Assembly: GCA_026122225.1 (NCBI GenBank)
Contig: JANEZZ010001871.1
Coordinates: 806,001 to 870,000 of the forward strand
Direction: 5' to 3'
Source: Heloderma charlesbogerti
Taxonomy: Eukaryota > Chordata > Lepidosauria > Squamata > Helodermatidae
Length of the DNA stretch: 64,000 bases
The translations under genes and the position numbers were made by a program. Below, one piece after another: positions 43,701-52,700 of the stretch; positions within the stretch are counted from its first letter, which is position 1; the number at the start of each line of letters is the position of its first letter. The notes beneath the pieces are model-generated. The model searched no databases. It was not told the origin of the DNA and worked only from the letters and a program-made list of their open reading frames with translations.

Positions 43701-46700
43701 GTCCGATTCTGTAGCCAACTGTGGATCCACCTGATAGTTGTTTCACGTAGCCCACTTTGAGCTAGTTTGCTAATCAGGATACCATGGGGCACTTTGTTGA
43801 AAGCTTTGCTGAAATCGAGGTATATTATGTCCATCAGCATTTGCTGCTTGTGAGTTTCCCACAGGCAGCTATGTGAACAGAATGGTAGAGTAGATTGACC
43901 TTTGGTCTGATCCAGCATGGCTCTTCTGTGTTCTTACAGGTGCTTGATGTTTCATGGGTGAAGGAAAATATGAATCTTAAGATAAATAAACCCTAAATAA
44001 GACCTTAAGGGTTTCCTGCCCTTTCTGAGTGATAGGGGCCATTGTTTTTCCCCACACTAAAGTCTGAATTCCTTTTTCTATGAAGTTGGTTACAAAACAT
44101 TATTCATTGCAAAGAATAGGTATTCATTCCAGTATATCTGTGCTGGGCAACATAAGACAGGTCCTTGTGTCCTTTCTAATGCTTAGCTCTTCTGGAAGTA
44201 ACAAAGAATTTCCTCAGTCAGTTATTTACACCCTCCCATTTTTGCCCTGGGAGTTTTTCAAGGGCACATTTTGTTCTTACAACCAAATAAAATCTATTTC
44301 AGTTAATATAAACCTGTGCCATATATCCAAAAGTTGGGTTTTTAACTTACTCTTAAATTTACTGCTCGGTTGTTGAAGCTTCAACCCTATAACCACTTAC
44401 CTGGGAGTAGGCCTCATTGAACTCAGTGGGGCTTCTGAGCAGACATGCATAGGATTGCACTGTAAGCCACATACCTATTAATCAGTTATGAAAAGAGCCC
44501 CAGGGCAACTGCAGTTATTCATGGCTTTCTTAGAAGAATTTACTCCACCTTTCTAAAAAAAAAATTTCAAAGTAGGTCAAAACAATACATAGTAAATAAA
44601 AACATCAAGAAATTACAAGGATAACAAAAGAGAGATTAAAAGACCAAGGACTAAAAAGGGAGTAGTAGCATCAAAATACCTAAGGATGGTCCTCTTTAAA
44701 AGATCACTGAAACCATTCTGTCTTTGCTGTGCATCTAAAAGTGAGTAGCGATGAGGCCAGGCAAAGTCTTCCTTGGGAAGCTGCTCCAAATTTGGGTGCC
44801 ACAACTGTCAAGGCCCTGTCTCAGGTACCTCCCCCCACCCAGTACTGCTGGGTACTGCTGGGTAAAGTAGGGCCTCCAAAGAGGAACAAAGTTGTTGGCG
44901 GTCTCATATGGAGGCAGACGATTCTTGAGATATTCTTGTCCCAGGTCACATAAGGCTCTAAAGGTCAAAAACAGTATCCTTAATGGAGCCCTGAAACAAA
45001 TTGGCAACCAGTGTAGTTGGTACAAGATTGGCATACTGTGATCAACTGGCTCTAGTCAAAACTCTGGAATGTAGAATCCATGGAACCTTCCAGACTGTCT
45101 TCAAGGGCAGCCCCACATAGACTGTCTTACAATTGTCTAATCTGGTGGTGATTAGACCATGACTGACTAAAGCCAGGCCTGGTTTCTCCAAGACAAGGTG
45201 CAGGTGGTGTATTAAGACAAAGCTGGTAAAAAGCATTCCTGGCCACTGCTGCCAACTGGCCATCCAGAAGCAGAGTTGGATCCTGAAGTACTTCCAAAGC
45301 AAGTTTGTTGTTTCAGGGGTAGTGCAACTCTGTCCAAAAGAGGCTGTATAGCTGCCCCTAGCTCACCAGAACTCTGGGCTACCCTTCTCTTTGTCTTGTT
45401 TAGATTAAGCTTCAGTTTGTTCAGTGTGTCCAAAACTGCCACCAGATACCAACCAATTCAGAACTTCCTTTTCTCCTCAGGATTTGAAGACTGAAACAGA
45501 GAGAGAGAGCACTAGCACAAGCTGGGTGTCATCTGCATAGTGGTAACACCTGAGCCCAGGAACCAGGGGTGTTGCTGAATGTAAAAGATTCCGGCCCCAG
45601 GCCCATAAGATACAAATCTGCATAAAATATGCATATGTTGATTTACACGCAAACATAGAATTACTTACAAGGATTTATTAAATTTCATAAGAGGCAAATT
45701 AATTTCTCAGCCAAATAATCTCAAATAAAATAAATTCTACAGCTAATTTGCACCCTGCCCCAAATCATCCTGAATCAATGGGAAAAGGATTTTTTTAAAT
45801 CCCTCAGCATAATTGCCATGCAGGGACAGTTTTTTTTTGGGGGGGGGAATGTTGCCACATGTGGGGAAGGGAGAGTTGATCCTTCCCTCCCCTGCTGCAA
45901 TCCCCCTTGAAAATCGCCCCCATCCCCCCAGGGCAACAAAAACTTAAGGAGAAAACCTCCAGTTGGCATCAATAGACACTCAGGTCTCTGTGGAATAGAT
46001 CTGGGACCATGGGACATAGATTTGGGCCCAGGACCTAGTGATGGCCCTGCCAGAAATTCTGGATGGCCTCTTTCAGCAGTTTCACATAGATGTTAAAAAG
46101 AAGCCTGGGAGATAAGATCAAACTTTGCAGCACCCCATCTATCAAAGACCACAGGGCAGAGCACCATGTTCTGGGACCTACCAGAGGTCCCAGAAGGACC
46201 AGAGGCTTCTCAAGACAATACCTCCCAATTCCATCCCAGCTGGGCTGTCCAGAAGCATACCATTCTCAGTGATATGGATGGTATTAAGATCCAATGTGCT
46301 GGAGTGGTTAGAGCAGGCTTTCCCAACCTGGTGCCCTCCAGATATTTCAGACTGCAACTCCCAGCATTCCTGACCATTGGCCATGCTAGCTGGGGCTTAT
46401 GGGAGTTGAGATCCAAAACAGCTGGAGGGCACCAGGTTAGGGAAGCCTGGGCTAAGGTGTCAGATAAGGTCTGGGAAGGTCAAATCCCTACTCAGCTGTA
46501 AAGTTCATTGGGTAACCTTGGGCCAGCCACTACCTCTCAGCCTAACCTGTCTTTCCAGGTTGTTGTGAAGATAAAATGAGGATGAGGAGAACCATGTCTG
46601 TCAACTTGAGCTTTTTGGAGGAACATTGGGTTTAAGTGTAATAAATAAATATACAAAAACATTGAAAGCTCCTCAGAGCCTCAGGAGAATTGAAGCTCCC

Positions 46701-49700
46701 TCTGTCCTCCTGACATAGGAGGGTGTCCAACGCAGTTTCCAGTCCCCAAACCAGTTTAAATAAGTCCCACTGAAAGCAATGGGACAACTTGGTTGTGATT
46801 AGCAACCCCACTGAGAGCAACCCACTGAGAGCAACAGGCCTAACAGTGCAATCTTAGGCATGTGTGCTTAGAAGGAAGTCCCACTGTTTAATACCCTAAT
46901 TAGCTTGACACCCTAATATGTGCATTTAGGATTGCAGCTTTAGTCATGACTCACTTTAGTTGCATGGGGCCTAATACTTACTACAACCTGGAGTGCCACA
47001 GCATGAGAGGCACCCCTGTATATATTTCAGGAGGTTCCTGGTTCAAGGCCAGCTGACTAATAGCAAGCTATTTCCATCTTTGTTTTTCTTTGCATACCTT
47101 AGTGATAGAATGTAATTTGCATGCTTATGCCACCAGTTGCAGCCTCTGGCATCTCCAGTTAAAAGGATATTGAGTAGCAAGGCTGGGAAAGACCTCTCTC
47201 TGCCTGAGACTCTGTAGCACCACCAGCATCAGCATCTGGCATCCTTGGGCAGCTGCCAGGGCCCCACTGCCCTGGCAAGGCACATGGCTGATGCCTGCCC
47301 TGGGCGGCCCTATTTTCTCTTTCTGACCCAGCACTCTGAGCAGTGCCAGGCAGCTGGATCTCGCCACCCTTTCAGTTTCCCATAATGCCTCTGTGGTGTA
47401 TTGGGCATCCTGGCTTGCCATCCCAGGAAGGGCCTGTGCTTTCAGTTTCCTGTTCAGTGTTGCCTGCAGCAGCATGCTGGGTAGTCTGTTCTCAATCAGC
47501 TTTATTTACTAAGGTTGTTGCTGTTGGCTTCGTATCTTCTGCATGGACGTTGCTTCATGACGGTGCTACTTCAACCCCCACCTAGTGTCACTCTGGGGGA
47601 TGGTGGGAAAACAGAAGGGAGGCTGGTGCTTGGAGTGCTGCCACCTCCACTAGATAAACCCACCAGGGTCCCTGACAGAGGAGGGGCTCTTCAAACCTGG
47701 AGCTGGCTCAGAGAGGTGTTGCCTCATGGAGGACTAGGCTAGGCAGGGGAATGTTCTGACATGGTATAAAGGTGGCTTCATAGCAAGAGAGTTCATATGT
47801 TCATAGCAAAGTTTCAAATGGATTTAGATGATGAGCTGGGTTCACATTTGCTAATGATGCTCATGTTCTAAAGCGGCCTCTCCCAACCTGATGCCCTTCA
47901 GATGTTTTGGACTACAACTTCTATTAGCCTCAGCCAGCATGGCAGTAGTCAGGGATGATGGCAGTTGTAGACCAAAACATGTGGAAGGTGCCAGGTTGGG
48001 GAAGGCTTCTCTAAAAGAATGCATATGATAATCATACAATCCTTTGAAATCATATTTCAGTTCAAGGAACAACACTTGATGGCTCCAATCTAAGGGAATG
48101 CCTAAACCGCATACAGGAGACTTCAAATGCACAGTGAAGCATTTGTGTTCCACTGAATTCGGGGGAGCATGAAAATTCTAAATGCAGCCTTCTCCTCCCA
48201 AATGCCGACATATGAGAGAGTGGATAGAGAGACGTTCCCCGTCCCATAATATTAGAACCCGGGGTCATCCCATGAAGCTGAATGGTGGGAGATTCAGTGC
48301 ATAGTTCTGTAAGATGTAGTGATGGCCACCAATTTGGATGGCTTTAAAATAGGATTATGCAAATTCATGGAGGAGAAGGCTGTCAATGGCTACAAGTCAT
48401 GATGGCTATATGCTACCACCAGTATCTGAGGCAGTATGCCTGTGTATACCAGTTGCTGGGGAACACAAGCAGGAATATACTGCTGCATTCATGTTCTACT
48501 TGTGGGCTTCCCACAGGTAGCTGGTTGACCACTATGTACACAAATGCTGAACTAGGACTCTTGGTCTGATTCAGCACGGCTCTTACGTTCTTATGCCATT
48601 CCCCTTTTCCAAAGTGGCAAAACAGCTCTCTTGCCACTAAGGCTGTTCCTTCTGCCTGAAAATCATCCCTCTGCACAATCTAGTGCTGCTGGTGCAGGAT
48701 CAGGTCTGGGGCAAATATGACACGAAGGAGAGAACTCATTTTTATCACCTGGACTTTTATTTTCAGAAGGGATGTGGGCCTGTCTGGTGCAAGACAAATT
48801 ACATCAGTGCTGTTCACTTTTTAGTTCTGTGCCTGTGGTCCGGGGAAGGTTAATGTTGCATATGGCACAGAATATACCTGTAGTACAGGCAAGAGGCTCT
48901 CTGAATTAAAAGCTGGCATCCACGCTTTCCTGGTGCTTGTTAAAGAGGATAACGAAAGGCCAGCCTTCTTCACAAGGACAATTCCAACAGAGCTGCATTT
49001 TTTGTCCTTACAGAGAAGTCGTCACATTTAATCACTTCCTGGAGGAAGCTGCTGAGAAGGAGGTTCGGGGCAAAGCCAGGCTCCAGCACTTCATTGAGAA
49101 TCTGCTGCAGCGGGTGGACCTGGCAGAAAAGCAGTTAGAACATTATCAGAATCAGCAGATCATGGAGGACTACAGTGATGTCCATGAACACGTGGTAAGC
49201 AGAAAATGGTGGTCTCTTTTGCTGCGTTGTGCTTCACCATACCAGGAAAAGGCAGGTGCGTTTTTAATGTAAATAGGTGCAACCTGAACGAAGGGACACT
49301 ATGCTTAGTGTTTGGCGATAAGTCCTTTAAAAATCTCTGTCCTTCTTTGGGCTGATGGCTTATTTACACTCTAAGCTCATGTTCTACATAAGCAGCGGGT
49401 GCTGTGCTAGTTAATAATAAGGGCACTTGAATTCCTAGATATTATTACATTTTTTAATCCTTTACTTCCTCCAGGTAGCCCAAGGGGAGAGTATATGGGT
49501 TTCTCTCCCTTGACATTTTATCTGCACAACAACCCTGTGAGGTAGGTTAGGCTGAGAGGCAATGACTTGTCCAAGGCACCCTGTGAGCTTCATGACTATG
49601 TACACCAACCTTCCCCAACCGGGTGCCCTCCAGTTGGGACTACAACCCCCATCATCCCCCAAGCAGGATAATGGCCATTCTGCCTGGGAGATTATGGCGG

Positions 49701-52700
49701 CTGTAGTCCAATACATTTGGAGGGAGCCAGTTTGGGGAGGGCTGATGTGGGCTGATGCGGGCTGATGCAGCTCTGCTCGTGAGCAACAGCTGATGATAGT
49801 GAAAGATGGGGATATACATCTCAATCCACATCAAAATACACATTCAGCATCTTGGAGACTGAATGATAATCTTGATGTGCCTGTGGATACACACTCAGGC
49901 ACGTACCCACATGAGCATCAGCCATGCATATGGGATGCCTGCTCTTCCAAGTGGACCTGCCTGGCAGGATTGAGGCAAATAGCTTTTCAGAGACTTGAAG
50001 GTGGGATGACAGAACAAGGGCTGCCAGGCTGTAGCCCAGAGACTTGATGCAGAGATCGTATAATGCCAGTTCTGACACAACTGCACCAGCTGTCTATGTA
50101 TTTCCAAGTTCAATTCAAAGAGCTTGTGCTTGCCATTAAAGGCCTAAATGGCCTGGCTCCTAGATATCTTTGGGAGTCCCTTGTCCTCCCCGTTCTTTGT
50201 GATCAGTTCATGAGGCTCTGAGTAGGTTCCATCTTTCATGTAAGTGAAATTATCAGGGGTGAGGAGCAGGGCTTTTACTGTGGTGTCACCCACACACGGT
50301 ACCTCTTTCCTGAGAAAGAGATCTGCCTGGTCACCTCTCTAATTGGTTTCTAATGCCAGGACCAAACAACAACAACTGTTGTTCCAGAAAGCTTTCCCTG
50401 TCTTTTAATGCAACTTTGCAGGAAACAACGATTGATTGTGTTTGCAGCTGCCGTTTTTTGGGTGTTATGTCCATTTTAAAGTGCGTGTGGGTCAATGTTG
50501 TTAAAAAGTTTTAAATGCAATTTAGGGTGCAATCCTATCTGGATCGACGGTCACCTCCAAGCTTGGGGGCGATCACCTATCCAGTGCAGGGCAGGAGGAG
50601 TGGTGAAGAGCGGATCTCCTCCTCGCTCCCTGCACCTCGCTTTCAAGGCTAGACAGCCGATTTTGGCTGTCTAGCTTTGGGACCTCGGAGCATAGGAAGT
50701 GGCAGCCGGACGACACATAGGATTTGTCATACTGGCATTTCCAACCGCCCCGCCCCCGGGAACTCCCTGTTTTTGCCACTCCGTGCTGCTCTTCAGAGCA
50801 CGGAGTGCAGGGACAATCCGCGCTGCCTACGAGGTGGCACGGGAGGGGGTGGGGGTCAGTTCTCTGGGAACCGACCAATCCTATGGCTGATTGCGCCCTT
50901 ATTTAATTATTTACTGGAGTACTCATATGCTGCTTTTCCAGGCAAATACGCTCCACAAAGCAGCTTACGTTATAACCTAACTAATACAAATACATTTTAA
51001 AACAATCTCATCAACAGTCATCATAAAGCACTTTAAAATATAAAAGATGTAGGAAATACAATTAAACTAAAGATAGCAACATTAAAACATCACAATCCCA
51101 ACTAGCAAAGATGAAATACAGTGCAATAACAATTTTAGAACTTCAGCATCAGCAATTAAAAGGAGATTGAAATGAAAGGGATGTGAATGCCCTTAAGGTC
51201 TGCCCGGACCCTAAGAGGGTCTTCAAGGCCCCTCTCTGGGTGCCCCTGCCAAATGAAATGGGGTGGGTGGCTACTAAGGAGAGGGCCTTTTTCTGTTGCA
51301 GCACCCTGTTTGTGAAATGCTCTCCCCAGGGAGGCTTGCCTGCTGCCTATGTTGTGGTCTTTTGGGGGGTACGTAAAGACCGTCTTATTTTCCCAGTCTT
51401 CAGTTTCTGTTCTTTTTAAATCTGTTATTGTATTTTTAAATCTTTACACTGCTGCTGCTTTTTACTTTGGCTTTATACTATAGTTTTAAACTTTTAAATT
51501 CCTGTATTATGCTGTATTTTTTAATTTTAATTGTTGTGAACTGCCCATAGAGCTTCGGCTATTGGGCGGTATAGAAATGTCATACATTAAAAAAACCAAA
51601 ACAAATAAAAGCAATTAAAGAGAGGGCCAAAGACCCATCCCATGGGAGGGAGTTCCACAAAGATCACTAAAGAAGGCCCTGCTCTTCTGCTGCCTGCTGA
51701 TCTAATGGTCAGTCTTCGAATCCGAGCAGGTTCATACCAGTGTGGGTGTAGGGTGGCCACTACACATCACCAAAAAGAGGAAATGCATGACCACAAATGA
51801 GGACAAAAGAGGGCATGGTGTTGTGTAACAATTACATCTACTAATGTAGATGCAAATTTATAAATAATTACTATAATTTAAATAGAAATAGAATGTCTCA
51901 AAAGCTGGGAAACCATTGAATGATTGTTGGTTGTGGGGGGGGGGAGGGGGGCCCGGGGAAGGGTTGTGACTACTTGGGAACCCTGGAGATTTGAATTGGG
52001 ACCCCGGGCAGGCTGGACTTGACCCCTGGGCCTGAGGTTCCTCACCCCTGCCATAAGAATGTAAGAAGAGCTTTGCTGGATCAGACTAAAGGCCTGTCTA
52101 GGCCTGCGTCCTGTTTCCTACAGTGGGCAACCAGACACCCCAATGGGAAGCTCACAAGCAGGACATGAGCACAGTAGTGCCCTCCCACTTGTGTTTGCCA
52201 GCAGCTAGTATTCAGAGCCATGCTGCATCTGAGACTGGAGGTGATATATAGGCATCTGATGACTAGTAGCCATTGATAGCCCTTATCCTCCATGAATTTG
52301 TCTACTCCCCTCTTCAAACCATTCAAAGGGCATTTGCCAGTTGGGCAGTATATGAATCTAATAAATAATAATAAGTCCCTATTGTGGTTCCTGAAGAAAA
52401 GGTTTTGCAGGTTTGGGTAATGCTTCCAATCGGGCAAAATCACAGATGACGGCAGGATAGAAAACAAACGTGTACCAGCAGTCAGTGATAACTCTTAGTG
52501 TACCTCTTTCTTGATTCACAGCATGAATTTCATCTGAAGCATCAGGTATCCCTTGTAAAAGAAAGGTAGCGATAAACAAGAGTAAACAAAGAAATGTGAT
52601 AATTGAGGGTGCATGTGCAGTCTGTGTGATATAGTCGCACCTCTCCAGATGAGCCATGACTGCTAATTGGTTCTGGAGATCCAAAAAGAAAATGAAAATT

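Larger units (their letters stand above)
37740..49013. other. ZNF365: ZNF365 intron 2 (11.3 kb)
   Basis: The intron is filled with repeats listed separately: MITEs, family 3 hAT, tRNA-type SINEs, a long CR1 RT frame and L2 fragments. Unlisted stretches at 38.3-38.9, 39.3-40.1, 40.3-41.5, 41.9-42.65, 45.45-46.25 and 46.95-47.85 kb show no gene. Short repeats of the ACTTACCTGGGAGTAAG type occur near 39.78, 40.72, 44.39 and 46.85 kb. Confidence 0.85.
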
